DNA of 64,000 bases. It comes from Manis javanica (taxonomy: Eukaryota > Chordata > Mammalia > Pholidota > Manidae). This document shows, one piece after another, positions 22,716-35,189 of this stretch (positions within the stretch are counted from its first letter, which is position 1; each line of letters begins with the position of its first letter). The position numbers were made by a program, and so were the translations under genes. The stretch is from NCBI RefSeq assembly GCF_040802235.1, contig NC_133166.1, forward strand, positions 1,116,001-1,180,000, written 5' to 3'. Below the pieces are notes generated by a model, which was not told the DNA's origin, searched no databases, and saw only the letters and a program-made list of their open reading frames with translations.

Positions 22716-23950
22716 ACATGTCATTTAATGTCAAAACTGATTTTACGCTGATACACTGCCCCTCCTCCAAAGGTTATAACAACATGTTGAATATGCTAAG
22801 TTACATTAGAAATAATTCAAAGCATTATTGAGGTTCAAAAGAGGAAAAGAAATGAACTGGATACCACTTGTTAATTGCTGGAAAAACAACAAAGAGCCAT
22901 TCATGCCCTAAGTGGTCTTAATATTTGTACTAGTTTCTAATTTCATCCTTCCTATGCTTGTGACACTAAAGCAGGCTTATGTGAGTGATTTTTACTGGAA
23001 GCAGTGTTTCTAGATTGAGGTTTCTCTTCAGTGCCCATGCTGAATAATAATAAATATTAAAGTTAGGCAAATTGAAACAAGGTCACATTAAGATGGCAAC
23101 CTTCTTAAGTATCAGTTGGTCTTAGAAAAGGAATGGAATGGATAACATTAAGAGTTATGTCTTTTCATTAGAAGGTTTTCAAGGAAGCTAGCAGTTTTTT
23201 TCTTGGATTTCACATTAACTCCTTAGAAGAGAAGAAAAATATGGAAAAAGAGACTGGCTTGGTGTTTCCTTTTCACCTCCAAACTCACAGGATGGATTCC
23301 CAGATTTCCAATGCATATTTCCCCATACCACCTGAAGCCAGGAGTCACATGATAAAACAACTTGTTTCCCACAATTCCTACACTTCTTCTGATTGGATGT
23401 GGATGGAGAAACCAGGGGTGGGAGGGCTTTGTTTTCTGAGGCTTTTCCTTGACCCTATGACTCTCAGACCCATGTCAGCTCTTTGCCCATGGACAGGGTT
23501 TTCTTTCTTCATTCCCTCACATCACTAGCTTTTCAGTGTCTTATCCATATATATCCCTAAGTCCATATCTCTGGAGGCATTGTGTGTAAATAAATATATG
23601 AGTGAAAGAATGAATTAATAGCTTCCTGCCCTCACATCAATCACCTTTGCTTTCAGTAATTCCCTGGCAATTTCTTGAAAATTCATTGAAAAATTTAAAT
23701 GTCATTCCAATTCTACAGAAAATAGCATTGAATTCCACAAAGTTCCTCTACCTCTTTACCTCTAAAAATTCCCATGTAATTTAGGCCAGCTCTTGACAGT
23801 TAGAAATTAAGTTGTAGATACTTATGTGAAGAGGCTTGGTAATAAGAGAAGAAAAAAGAGAACAAATCCCAATACTTCTAGTTTCTAACCCCAGCCCTGA
23901 TTAGATTAGACCACGGCTCACAGTGTGAGTTAATATATTGTCAATACGAT
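22716..23950. other. 5' flank of OR gene A2
   Basis: No repeat or gene was recognised. The upstream non-coding exon and promoter of A2 may lie here or further upstream, but no site could be assigned. Confidence 0.4.
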
Positions 23951-23970
23951 CCTTCCTTCTGTCTCTGCAG
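23951..23970 (+). promoter_or_regulatory. Splice acceptor upstream of the A2 coding exon
   Basis: The pyrimidine tract ccttccttctgtctctgcag ends with AG at 23,969-23,970, 27 bases before the ATG. OR genes commonly join a non-coding 5' exon to a single coding exon this way. The B copies have a similar tract. Confidence 0.65.
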
Positions 23971-23997
23971 CTCTCCACAGACAAAGCCATTAGCTCG

Positions 23998-24942
23998 ATG
24001 ACCTGGGGGAATCGCTCAGTGCTGATGGAGTTTGTGTTCCTGGCCTATCCCTCCCACCCAGAGCTGCGTGTCTTGTCCTTCCTTGGAGTCAGCCTGGTGT
24101 ACACACTGATCGTCAGTGGGAATGTGCTCATTGTGGTGGCCGTCCAGAAAGAAGCCCGCCTACACACACCCATGTACTATTTCCTGGGCAGCCTCTCAGC
24201 AGTAGAAGTGTGCTACACGGCTGTGGTGGTGCCGCACATCCTGGCCAACATCCTACAGTCGGAGAAGACCATCACCCTCCTGGGCTGTGCCACTCAGATG
24301 GCTTTCCTCATCGGACTGGGCAGTGCCGATTGCTTCCTCCTGGCAGCCATGGCCTATGACCGGTACGTTGCGATTTGCCGTCCCTTGCGGTACCCTCTCA
24401 TCGTGACTCTAACTCTGTGTGCCCGCTTGATTGTGACCTCAGTGGTCACTGGTTTGGGCCTGTCCTCACAACTGGTGGCCTTCATCTTCTCTCTGCCCTT
24501 CTGCCGGGCTCGGGGTATCGAACACTTCTTCTGCGATGCGCCGCCCGTGATGCGTCTTGTCTGTGCCAACAGCCACGTCCATGAGCAGTCGGTGCTGGTG
24601 GCGGCCACACTGGCCATCGCCGTGCCTTTCCTCCTTATCGCCACCTCCTACGCCTTCATTGTGGCTGCTGTGCTCAAAATCCACTCGGCAGCTGGCCGCC
24701 ACCGGGCCTTCTCCACCTGCTTCTCCCACCTCACTATGGTCCTGCTGCAGTATGGCTGCTGTGCCTTCATGTACCTGCGCCCCAGCTCCAGCTACTACCC
24801 CAAGCAAGATCAGTTCATCTCACTGGTGTACACCTTAGGAACCCCAGTGCTCAACCCCCTTATCTACACCCTGAGGAACAGTGAGATGAAGGGTACATTA
24901 GGCAAAGTTCTTACCAAGGATTACCTTTGCCAAAACAACTAG
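23998..24942 (+). CDS. Olfactory receptor A2, intact (class II, family-10-like)
   Basis: A 314-residue odorant receptor GPCR of normal OR length. It signals through the olfactory G protein in sensory neuron cilia (family knowledge). Landmarks: N-glycosylation site NRS at 5-7, GN of helix 1 at 41-42, LHTPMY 55-60, disulfide cysteine 97, [10 protein letters not shown] 118-127, extracellular-loop-2 cysteines 169, 179 and 189, SY of helix 5 at 217-218, RAFSTC 236-241, NPLIY 286-290. The ATG at 23,998 follows a splice acceptor by 27 bases and gives the expected N-terminus; no in-frame ATG lies further upstream. The usual CSSHLTVV motif reads CFSHLTMV here. The last 273 bases shared with A1 differ at two sites, then the tail diverges. 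Downstream AATAAA at 25,263-25,268 may end the transcript. The ligand is unknown. Family 10 assignment is by motif memory. Confidence 0.95.
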   Translation: MTWGNRSVLMEFVFLAYPSHPELRVLSFLGVSLVYTLIVSGNVLIVVAVQKEARLHTPMYYFLGSLSAVEVCYTAVVVPHILANILQSEKTITLLGCATQMAFLIGLGSADCFLLAAMAYDRYVAICRPLRYPLIVTLTLCARLIVTSVVTGLGLSSQLVAFIFSLPFCRARGIEHFFCDAPPVMRLVCANSHVHEQSVLVAATLAIAVPFLLIATSYAFIVAAVLKIHSAAGRHRAFSTCFSHLTMVLLQYGCCAFMYLRPSSSYYPKQDQFISLVYTLGTPVLNPLIYTLRNSEMKGTLGKVLTKDYLCQNN

Positions 24943-25837
24943 AGGAAGGTGCAACCTGTCATGTAATGTTTGGTTCAAGTTCATGCAAATCCCCACGCAA
25001 CTGGGATTTCTCCCTGTTAATGTTAAAACTGGTCTTTAAAGATGGTACAAATTACCTACATACTATTTAGCTATGTGTACCAGAGACCTTTAAAGTGTTT
25101 CTAGAGAAACATTTCGAGAGAAATTTGACTCAGTAATTTCTCTTCTGGAAAAGAAATTAACCCATCAGCATGACATAAAAGAAAGCAACAAACATAAGAT
25201 TACATCTCAGGTACCAGCTGGAAACAGATAGATCATTCAGTAGGTTTTATCTGAAATAACGTAATAAAAGGATTCTGTGCAGAAGTATGAATAAGGGAAC
25301 CAATAAGGGGTGGCGGGGCACTTGCATTCTAGCAACAGCAAGAAGCCATCAGCACCCCTAGACCTCACAGGCAAGCAGAGGAACAGTGTTTCCTGAGACC
25401 AGTGAGAGCAGATATACCAAGAGAAAACACTTGGTAGGAAGTCTGGCTTTAGGGAAAAAAGCAACGATTAACAGAACTATGGCCATGCCAGGAGAAAGCA
25501 GGAAGATAAATACTCCAATCTCTCTCTGCTTGTACCCATCTATCTCTTGTCTTCTTGCTACTGGCCACACCCAGCTGGAAGCAAGAGAACAGAGGAGATT
25601 GAGTGATTCTGTTCTCAGAAGTTAGCCTTTTGGGACAGGGTAGAGCAGAGAGGGACTCTGAGAGTTAGGGGCAAACAGAATAATCAGAAAAAGATTTTTT
25701 ATTATAGTATTTTATGCAACAATGAAAGTATGTTTATAATCCAATTTCCCCACAATCAAGTATTGACTAAACAATTATTGTATGAAAGAATCTTATGTAA
25801 CCTTAAATTTATGTTTTCAAATACTAGTTATTTGTAA
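24943..25837. other. 3' flank of A2, paralogous to 323-1,175
   Basis: Aligns through words such as cagatagatcattcagtagg, tgcagaagtatgaataaggg and tgttttcaaatactagttat. No gene. AATAAA at 25,263-25,268 is the best poly(A) candidate for A2. Confidence 0.75.
25263..25268 (+). terminator. Candidate poly(A) signal AATAAA of A2
   Basis: Lies 321 bases after the stop codon. The paralogous position of A1 is ATTAAA (609-614), also a usable signal. No transcript evidence is available. Confidence 0.4.
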
Positions 25838-26045
25838 GAGCTAACATGAATTGCTTACTGTGCACCATAAATTTATTTATATTCTCTGAATCTTTGAAAA
25901 TCCTCTGAGGTAAAATTGTTATTATTCTATTTTAAATGACAGGACTGAGTCACAGAGAGTTTAAGCATTTGGTGTAAGGTCACGCAGCTAATATGGGATG
26001 GAGTTGGGATTTGAAATTTGAAGCGTAAATCCAGCTTCAAAGGCA
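25838..26045 (-). repeat. MIR SINE shared with the A1 flank
   Basis: gactgagtcacagagagttt, then gtaaggtcacgcagctaata, then gttgggatttgaaatttg. Orthologous to 1,176-1,530 by position. Confidence 0.75.
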
Positions 26046-26049
26046 GTGT

Positions 26050-26985
26050 TTATTTGCATATCCCTAATGAAATGATGATAAGGCCCTTTCCATAGGCTTA
26101 CTGGCCATTTGGATATTTTCCTTTTTGAAGTTTTACTTTAAGAATTTGTCAATTTTAATAGGGTTGGTTTTTTTTCTGAATTTATTATATATTCTAGGTA
26201 TAATTCCTTTGTTAGATATATTTATTTTTAACATTTTCTTCCTAATTTTGACTCACCTTAATCCTCTCCCTAATATCTTCTGATGAACAGAAGGTTGTTT
26301 TTTTTTTAATGAAGTCTGACTTACCCTTATTTTCCATTATGGTAATGACTTTGGCTCCTATTTAAGAAATACTTGCTGTCTCCAAATTTCTGAAGACACT
26401 CTCTTATGCTTTATTCTAAAAAGCTTTATGATCTTAGCTAATACATTTATGTCTATGACATAGCACAAAGCTAAAAGTCAATGTTAATATATTCCACATT
26501 ACATATAATTATTTCAGTGCCATTTATCGAAAGATTTTTGTTTCCTTATTGAATTGCTTTTATGTCTTTGTGGAAAATCAAATGAGCATTGTGCTTCTGT
26601 GTGTGAGAGAAAGTTTAATTCTGGACCTGCTATTCTGATGTACCGATAAATTTTTCTGTCTTTGGTAGCACCATGGATCTTAATTATTATTGTAGATTTA
26701 CTAATGTTTTGTAGTTTTCTGTAGAGACATCTTTTGTATTTTTCATTAAATTCACCATTGCTGTGGCTTGTTAATGCGATTGTAAGTGTTTTTACTTATT
26801 TTAGTTTTCAATTTTTTCCTAGTGGTACATAGAAATACTAAAAATATATCCATTGCCCTAGTATCCTGTGACTTGGATAAATTTACTTATTAGTTCTAGC
26901 AGTTTGCAAATTTATATGGATTATCTATGAACATAATCATGTCATCTGTAAATACAAATAATTGTACTTCTTCCCTTTGAAGTTG
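26050..26985 (-). mobile_element. Old L1 LINE (L1M/HAL1-like), antisense
   Basis: Reverse-strand L1 words: tgcatatccctaatgaaatg, gtgccatttatcgaaagatt, aatcatgtcatctgtaaata. It begins right at the end of the A2-unit homology, so it may mark the edge of the shared block. Confidence 0.75.
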
Positions 26986-27735
26986 ATTGTTATGGAAATG
27001 CCACCGATGCACCTTGCCTCCTGCTATCTATGCCCTTGTGTAAAACCCTCCCACACAGATTCTGAACCTGTGCTGTCCAATGTGACATCAGCAAACATGA
27101 TGCAAAATAAAAGCTTGATAGGCTCCTGCATACTGGGGCTTGCCTTCTTTGAATCATGAGACTACCGTGTCATATAGAACCCAAAAGGAGAGACTACATT
27201 GAGTGAGAGGCCTCACTGCCTTTTCCCTAGACAACTCACCCTGCAATTACAGCCTTACAAGTGATACCAAGCAAGGTCAGCAAGAAATGGCTTTGCCAAC
27301 CCATTAATTCTTGAGAAATAATGGGTAGTTATTTTAAGCTGCCAAGGTTTAGGATTGTTTGTTATGTATCATTAAATAATGGAACTGTCATTGGTACTTA
27401 GAAGTGGGGCGCTGCCCTAACAAACAGAAAGCATGTGGCACTAGCTTGGGATTGATCCAAGGCTTCAAGGCAGCCAGGAGGGATCACCTCAACCTGGCGC
27501 TCCTTCACAGCCTGCCCCACTAGCCTGCCAAGTGGATGCGCCCCAGCCCAGCATTCCCCTGTGGCTTTGCCAAACAGAGTGTGTGTGCAGTCCACTTGAG
27601 TACCTGGCTGTGTTGGCCAGAGAGACTTGCTTTTCTGGGCTTTACAGGACTGAAAGAATCAGAGAGACGGTTCTTGGCAGGCTACCATCCCCAGGGCACT
27701 GCACAGAAGCAGACTGAAATGAATCCCCAGTCTTC
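26986..27735 (+). mobile_element. MaLR element: LTR plus start of internal region
   Basis: An MLT1-like LTR ends at 27,390 after gttattttaagctgccaagg and tttgttatgtatcatt. It is followed by ttggtacttagaagtggggc (27,391 on), the primer-site and internal start typical of the ERVL/MaLR group. Only about 340 bases of interior remain. Old and broken; the open frames here are not genes. Confidence 0.7.
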
Positions 27736-28275
27736 CCGTGACCACTCCTTCAGACTAGGTGTCCATCAGTGGATGAATGAATAAAAACATGTGATATAAG
27801 TATATAATGCAATACTATTCAGCCATTAAAAATAAGGAAACCTTGCCATTTGTGGCAACATAGATGGCCCTTGAGGTTATTATGCCAAGTGAACTAAGAG
27901 ACAGACAAATAGTATATCATTTCTATTATATGTGAAATCTAAACAACAAAATAAAACTCATAGATGCCGAAAACAGATTGGTTATTGTCAGATGGCAGGG
28001 GGTTGGTGGTGGGTGAAATAGGAGAAAGGTATCAAGAAATACAAACTTCCTTTCATAAAATAGGTACTTCATGGGTATGTGGTACACAACATAGCGACTG
28101 TTGTTGATGTTATTGTATTGCCTGTCATTTAACTTTACCTGGTGATGCTAGTATATAGACTTACTGTAGTTGTCATTTACCAATGTGTACAAATAGTGGA
28201 TAATTATGTTGGACATCTGAAACTTATAAAATTTTATATGTCAATCATACCTCAATTTTAAAAAAACAGCAAAGA
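27736..28275 (+). mobile_element. L1 LINE 3' end
   Basis: aggtgtccatcagtggatga, then attcagccattaaaaataag, then gacatctgaaacttataaaa and a terminal cctcaattttaaaaaaaca tail. It abuts the MaLR interior. Confidence 0.9.
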
Positions 28276-28844
28276 AGCTATTAATTAAAGTTGAATGTAT
28301 GATGAACAAATTGTTAGTGGGGGCTGGAAAGACTGCAGCCTATAGAGTAAAGCCCCTAAAAGATCCATAGACAATCCATGAAAAAGTTACGATATTTGCA
28401 GTTATTTGTACTGTATTATATTGATAAAACCACAATCAATTTGGACTAAAAAGACATGAACATTTATAATATTTTTTTAAAGCTATGGGCTTTCAACTTT
28501 ATGTGGACAGAAAACCAGCTAAGAAGGTTACTCAAACAACAACATAGGATATTTTTTATGTAAGTGGAAGAATTTCTAAGGGGATAGATTCAGGGAGTAG
28601 AGCAAAGGATTAAGAAACTAGTTCTGCTGGACGTAATTGGGCTGTAAGAAAGAAGCATTTTCTTCCGACAGTAAAGGCCCCTGGCAAGGTGCCCAGTTGG
28701 ATTCAGAATTGCTATGGACTAGTAACTGCTGCATGTCTGCTATTCCTTCCCCTTTTGAATGGGACCGTCTATTGTGGTCCAAACTGGGACTGATGCTAAT
28801 TATAAGATCTAGGATTTTTGAGTCTGGATTATAGTTTTTTATCA
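28276..28844. other. Stretch without recognised gene
   Basis: Nothing recognised. Overlapping open frames near 28,620-28,845 on both strands have no family signature. Confidence 0.4.
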
Positions 28845-29395
28845 CTGAGTGTTTTTATTTTTATGACAAACTATATGTTTTGTTGTGATGTCTCATGTGC
28901 CTTTGAAAAGCATGTGTACTCTGGATATGGTGAGTATAGTCAATTAGGTTGTTAGCCAATAATGTGTTTCTATATCATTACACATTTTAGTCCACTTATT
29001 TTATCAATTAATAGCGGAAGTGGGTTAAAATCCACAACTACATGGATTTGTCAGTCTTTTCCTTTAGTTCTGACAGTTTTTATTTCCTGTATTTTTTAAT
29101 CTCTGTTATTAGATGTATACATGTTTAGCATTGCTGTATCTTGGTAGATTAACCATTTTATCATTAAGCAATTATTTTTATTGCTGCTCATATCCCCTTT
29201 ATTGTTGATAATAAGGTCCAGAAATCTACTTTGTCTGATCTTAATATATCCCCATTGTCTTTTTTATGATTAGTATTTGCATGACTCATATTTTTCTTCC
29301 TTTTGATTTTGACCTATATTTTCTCATATATAAAGTGTGACTCTTATGAAGCACATACAGTTCATACTTTTTATTTTTAACCCAATCTTTTGATA
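28845..29395 (-). mobile_element. Old L1 LINE fragment, antisense
   Basis: cctttgaaaagcatgtgtac, ggtgagtatagtcaattagg and aatctactttgtctgatctt match reverse L1 ORF2. Confidence 0.78.
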
Positions 29396-30339
29396 GGAGG
29401 AACAGAATACATGTGTGGTAAAGGGAGGAGTTATTGGTGTCCATATTTAGAAATGATCAACCATACTCATTAGTGACGGAGTGCTGGAACCAGTCTACGC
29501 ACAAAAAGATCCCTAAGCATAAAGAGTGATTGTGCCCAGAAACAATACATTTTCTCTTGAGAGACAAGATATTTACATAAAGAATAGGCAAGCTATCTAG
29601 TGGCTTAGGGCCTGTAACCCAAGATATTCCCCATGGCAAAAATTATGATCCCTTAATATGTGTTCTAAACTGTAGACCCCAGGGAGATGGGGTTAAAACA
29701 ACAAGAAAACAATGAAAATGATAGTTTTCAAAGACAAAAACACCCTCCTACATTAGATGAGCAACAAACAAAAATCATAAAGCCTTCTTGGAAATCCATT
29801 TGCTACAAAAGATTCTCAATAGTTCACAACAAACAAAAAAGGAAAAGGTAATAATGGAAAAATGTAAAAGGAATTTTAAGCATGTAAAAAAATATAATTT
29901 ATAACAAATTTATAATAAGATAAGGAGGAAATAATATCTATATACAAGAACAGGAGTCTATGAAACAAAAACTGTCATTATGATAAGAAATAGAACAATA
30001 TGGAAAAGAACAAATGGAAAAACATGGAAACAAAAGATAGTCAATTTCATTGTTAGAATTCTTCGTAGATGACATCAGGATTTGACAAAAGAAGTTGAGA
30101 TGAGCATCACTAAATTGCAACTGAGATTGAGGAATCACACCAAATATAGCCAGAAGCATAGGGATATTGAAATATGAAAGAGTTTAGGAGACAAAGAGGA
30201 TTCATAAATTATTCAAATAAACATTTAAGGCCATACAGGCTCTAGATTCTATCAATACAGCAAGCAATTAAGTAGACAAAGTCTAAAGACACAGAGAATA
30301 AAATAGGTACTAATATACAAGGTGTCAGTTGTTATTATG
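29396..30339. other. A-rich stretch without recognised gene
   Basis: Very A-rich on the + strand, possibly an eroded L1 piece, but no certain match. Confidence 0.35.
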
Positions 30340-30620
30340 TAAAGAAAAATGAGGCAAGATAAAAGGAATGGAGAGTGACAGGGGTGTCATTTCATACAGA
30401 GTTTTATGAGAAGCCTTCTTGGATGAGATGATACTGAGCAGAGACTTCAAGGTAGTGCAGATGCCAGGCACGCGGGAATCTGTCGGAAGAGCATCTCAGG
30501 CCGAGCGAAGAGCGAGTGCAGGTTCATGAAGAACGGTGTTTGCTTGGCGTGCTCAGTGCCACTCTGAGGAGGAGGAAGAGAAGGTGGTGGCTGAGGTGGT
30601 GTGGTGGCACATGACGGTGG
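30340..30620 (-). repeat. L2 LINE fragment
   Basis: gcagagacttcaaggtagtg, atctgtcggaagagcatctc and gcgaagagcgagtgcaggtt follow reverse L2. It resumes at 30,975. Confidence 0.75.
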
Positions 30621-30639
30621 GTGATGAGTGAGGATGGTC

Positions 30640-30735
30640 ATGCCGGCGACTACGGTGCTGATGGTGATGATACTGACGGTGATGGTGATGACAGTAGTGG
30701 TGGTGGCGGCGGTGGTGGTGATGGTAGCCAGCGCC
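30640..30735. repeat. (GTG/ATG)n trinucleotide repeat
   Basis: Impure GTGATG and GTGGTGGCGGCGGTGG units, more G-rich than the surrounding DNA, lying between an L2 and a MIR. Confidence 0.9.
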
Positions 30736-30739
30736 TACT

Positions 30740-30945
30740 GACCACTTGGATGGTTTGATTCATTCATCTACCAAAACCTTAAGAGAGGAATATCATTATT
30801 ATCCCTAACTTACAGATAAGGAAACTGTTGCATAGAAAGTTTAAATGATTACGCAAGGTAAAAAAAAAAATTGTACAAGGCATAGCCAGAGATCAAACTC
30901 AGGCAATACGGTGTCAGAGTCCAATATGCTCTATGCTCTTCATGG
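30740..30945 (-). repeat. MIR SINE
   Basis: ttacagataaggaaactgtt, gcatagaaagtttaaatgat and gccagagatcaaactcaggc match reverse MIR. Confidence 0.78.
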
Positions 30946-30974
30946 AACAGAAAGTGCCCAGTGCCCAGGAGGCT

Positions 30975-31410
30975 GCGCTACTTGAAGGCGGTGAAGCACA
31001 GAGCAACAGAGGGTGGTGTGGTAGGAAAAGAGGTAAAGAACACAAAGGGAAAATCATGGAGTGATTTACAGGTCACAGTAACAACTTTGATTTTACTCCA
31101 AATAAGGTGCAAAGCCACTGAAGAGATTTAAGTGGGGTAGTAGCATTATCAGGCTTACATTTTAAGTAAAACACTCTGCTTATAGAGTTAAAAATACATT
31201 ATTTTAGAGGAAAGTGGGAATCATGTTAGGCACCAATTGTAGTAATCTAGGCAAATAGTCGTATTTTGAATGTATTTTGAGGTCAAACCAATAAAAGTGT
31301 ATATGGCCTGGATGTCGGGGTGTGAATGAAAGAGAAGAGCCAAAGATAATTTCAATATTCTTATGGCCCATGAAAGTAGAAAAGTGAGATGTCATTTACT
31401 GAAACTGGGA
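30975..31410 (-). repeat. L2 LINE, continuation
   Basis: gagtgatttacaggtcacag, ccaaataaggtgcaaagcca, gcaccaattgtagtaatcta and gtgaatgaaagagaagagcc continue the L2 of 30,340. Confidence 0.75.
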
Positions 31411-32059
31411 TCCTGTAGGAAATCCTGTAAGAAAATAAAATTACATAGAGAAAATCAAGAATTATGTTTTGAATATATTGCATTTAAAATATATGTTGAG
31501 CAGAAGAAAGCCTTTGGCTACAGTCATAAATTATAGATGTATTTAAACCTCCCTGTCCTCATTTTCATTCATCTCACTTGGCTGGATTTTGGTCCTGACC
31601 CCTAATGTTGGTGTGACCCAGGGCTGAGTCTTTGGCCCACTTTTTCTTCCTGTCATTACACACATCTTAAGTAATCTCATTGGTACCATGGTTTTTGATA
31701 TATTTAAAATGATTACAATTTCCTGACATATATTAATCATTCAAAAAATATTAGCCATGTTGTTAGCTATTACCACTGCCCGAGAATCACTGACTATAAG
31801 CAGACTTCATGCTACAATTTGTCACTGCAATTACTGTGCACAAGCTTGATTAGATAGTTTTGAACTTGTCATGCTAATTCTACTGAACTCAAGACTGGGA
31901 CTTTACCAAGGAGTGCTCTTAAAAAGCTGTAAATATCATTTATATTGTATGTATTATAATAAACATGTTGAGTTTTAAATACATACCATAGTTGGTGCAT
32001 ACGTGGCCTAAACTCTTCAAAGCTGATTTCTTTATAACTATTCTTTATGTTTTTAAAAA
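31411..32059. other. Stretch without gene; weak L2 words
   Basis: ccagggctgagtctttggcc and catcttaagtaatctcattg (31,590-31,700) resemble L2 on the + strand; the rest is unassigned. Confidence 0.4.
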
Positions 32060-32530
32060 TACTCTTGAGTACTTTTTTAAAAAATACATTGTGGCAAGAA
32101 CACCTAACATAAAATTTATACTCTTAACAAATTGTACATGATAATTTCCTTTTAAATCATACAAAAATAGCCAAGTAGATTAAACATAGGGAGCAATAAG
32201 AAAGTGTACATTTTTAAAAGCACAGTATAAGATGATGAACTGAATCAAATGGTCTAAATTAGTTCAGCTATTTACCTAAAATACTAAAAAATAAGAATAA
32301 AAAACATCTTGAATGTCCAATATTAGGAAATAGTTTCATGAATTGTGTAATGACAATGCTATTCATATTTTATAATCACAGAACTTATAACCACAAGCAC
32401 TACATTTAAAAAGAAAAACATTTGTAACCTACTATTAGATGGAAGTCATTGCAAGAGTATAAAATATGTTTTAGGAATGAGGTCATCTAAACAAATAAAT
32501 ATATCTGTATGGATAAAAAAGGAAAATAAA
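32060..32530. mobile_element. Old L1 (L1ME/HAL1-like) fragments
   Basis: aacacctaacataaaattta (about 32,098) matches a reverse L1 3' end. catcttgaatgtccaatatt and nearby bases resemble sense L1M. Both are poorly preserved. Confidence 0.45.
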
Positions 32531-32779
32531 TCTGAATATAGCCTCCATATGCACCAAACCACCTGTCTAATTATAAGAAGTAGCAGAGACTCTTTCACTT
32601 GACCACTGCATGAATATAAAAGGCAAGCTGTCTTCATTCACATGCGCTTTAGATATTTTGGATCCTTATGAATAAATTTGATATGCTTATTTTGGCTTCA
32701 GGAAAGATCTTTTCACATGCTTACTTCCGCCCTAAAACATTTTCTCTCCCCTTCTCCTGGCTGGTTTGTCTTCTCTTAG
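32531..32779. other. Stretch without recognised gene
   Basis: Nothing recognised. Confidence 0.35.
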
Positions 32780-33100
32780 GTCACAGTCTACCAGTCCCCA
32801 AAGACCTTCCCAGAAAACAAAGCAACCCTCTGCACTGGTCATATCTACCACATCACTCTCACATTCACTCTCCTGGTGCCCTTACCCTGTTGTGCTCTTC
32901 TATGATAGCACACACCCCTTCTAATACATTATTAAATGTTTTTATCTTATTTATTGCTTATTATCTCTCTTCGCACCTCCAAGAATATAATCTCTATGAA
33001 GGCAAATTGTTGTCTATTTTGTATACTGCCAAGCATTGGAAATAGAACCTGGTCCCTCATAGGAATTCAATAAATATTTGCTACATGTTCACTAAAATTT
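32780..33100 (+). repeat. L2 LINE 3' end
   Basis: tttatcttatttattgctta, aatataatctctatgaaggc, gttgtctattttgtatactg and aattcaataaatatttgcta match the L2 terminus. Confidence 0.82.
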
Positions 33101-33434
33101 ATTATTGATAATGGACATGTGACAGGAAGGCTGAACATGGCTAAGAATTAATAGCAGCAATGAGGAGAAAGAATGTGATTTTAAGTACATGGAGGTTTGT
33201 TGGAAAGCAAGAAAGAAATTTAAAAAACATTGTTAGGGTAACAGTTGGGAAAATAACTACAAGTACCAAAAGCAAAAAAGCAAACAAATAAAAAATCATT
33301 AATGACTAGGAAAGTATCAGCAGAGGGAAAACTTGGTCAAGAAACAAAAATGAGTGGGATAAGGAAAACCAAGCCAGAGATGAGAAGGAGCAATTAAAGA
33401 AAAATCCTTCATAAATTTTCTGCTTCTCAAGAAA
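33101..33434. other. Stretch without recognised gene
   Basis: A-rich; nothing recognised. Confidence 0.35.
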
Positions 33435-33610
33435 AAGGCACAATTCCTAGAATTTTAGAGCTGGAAGGTTCTGTGAGTCCATTTAATCCAATACTTCATG
33501 TCACAGAGGAGGAAGCCCAAATAAGAGTTTCACTATTTGCCTGTGGTCAACAGATACCACATGGCAGAGACACAACTAGACTCCAGATCTCCAGATACAT
33601 AGGCTGGTGT
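33435..33610 (-). repeat. MIR3-like SINE
   Basis: attttagagctggaaggttc, tgtcacagaggaggaagccc and accacatggcagagacacaa match the MIR-type family whose 3' end reads tagagctggaagg. Confidence 0.65.
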
Positions 33611-35189
33611 TGAATTAGCACAAAATACATATTCCATGAGCTCAACCTGAAATAAAAAAGTGCACACATAACAACACTCACTGGGAGATATTCTGGAACA
33701 TACATCATTAAGTTCCCTCTCGGTATAAGAAAAGAATGAGGATGCCCACGTGGAATGCTCAGATAGTAACTGTCCACAGTGATCACACAGAAGAGTTCCC
33801 ATTAACCCTGCTTAGTTGATCAACTCAGGAAATTTTTCTCAAATATTTTCTCCAGTTGGGTTCAGTTTAAGGGGAAGCCACTGGGGAAATTCTTCCCTTA
33901 GGAGACCCATTAATTTTAAAGAGATTTCATAAAGAACACTAAATAATCTGACTAGATCAGGCATCACTAGACTCTGAGTGTATGTATCAAAATCTATTTT
34001 CTGTCATTAAGGGGACAGGTCTCATTCAGTATTTGATTCAGGGTTATTCCATAGTATCATCCTTCCAAAGGCCATCCCTCTCATCTTATTCTGTCCTGAT
34101 CACAAATTTCTAAGAAACATCCCTTCTTCTGAATATTAGCATGCGAAAGAGACTTCCCATTCTCATCTTTATATTATGAAGGTACCATAACTGTCTGCTT
34201 GTCCTGTCCAGGAGACAGTGCACAACATGAAGGTCATGGACCCTCACTCCATTTTACCCTAAGGGGAAAGGGTCCATGGGCTCTCTGGGAGAGCTCTTTT
34301 TCCTTCTATGGCAGGAACTTTTGGTAACTCAGCAAAAATTTAAACCACTCTTTAGTGAATTTCCTTAAGTGGCTGATGGAATGAATCAAATTTCAAAGTG
34401 GTAAGGGAGCATCTACAGAGACTTGATTTCTTTGGTTGATTTGACTTTGATTTTGTTTCTAAAAATAATAATAGAGACAAAAATTCCTATAATGTTTTAC
34501 AATTGGAGAAGAATATTCATATATATCAGTATTGAATTGTGAAAAACAACTGAATTATCAGAGTAGGTATATGATCTACGTTTACAGATACAGAAAGGGG
34601 AATTCTGATAAATGGTTGAATTGCCCAGCCTCGTATACCTAATAAATACAAAGTATGGATAAACGTTGGGCTTTTGCCTTTTCTTTTGATACTCCCTTCA
34701 TAGGACTATCCTAAAAAGCAAGGCATGAAACTCATTTCTTTCAAGTAGCATCATTAAATCAAAAGTCGTTTAATGGTGCTATGTGAAAAAAAAAGTATTC
34801 CATGGTGAAACAGTTGGAAAATTTTTGAAGTAAAATTAATATGTTTTACAGCAGGACTTCACAGAACTTTGTTATGCTAATATGCATTGTGAAGCTTGAG
34901 AAAAGGTGTAAATGTTTCCAATCTGATCATGAAAACTCTTAATTCTGAGGCATCGTGAAGAATTCATGCTCTAAGGAGCACAATTTCAGAATTAGTTCTC
35001 AGAGGATGCTTAAATTCTTACGTGCTGGATTCTAATATGAGGCTGAATTTGACAGTCATGTCAATTTTACCCCTCCAGATAGCTAAGCCCAAGGCTTGAG
35101 TCTACAAAAGATACTATTTATTGATAGGGGACAGGGTCTTACAGTTGACATGAGGAGAATGTTTATTGGAATTTCATAGAAAGAGCTCC
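33611..35189. other. Inter-OR spacer, mostly unassigned
   Basis: A weak reverse MIR may lie at 34,490-34,680. The word gctgatggaatgaatc near 34,373 recurs in the A1-B1 spacer near 11,503. No gene. Confidence 0.4.

Noticed and set aside
24354-24838. Open frames overlapping A2 in other frames, some over 90 codons
   Set aside because: They are shadows caused by the high GC of the OR exon and have no independent motifs.
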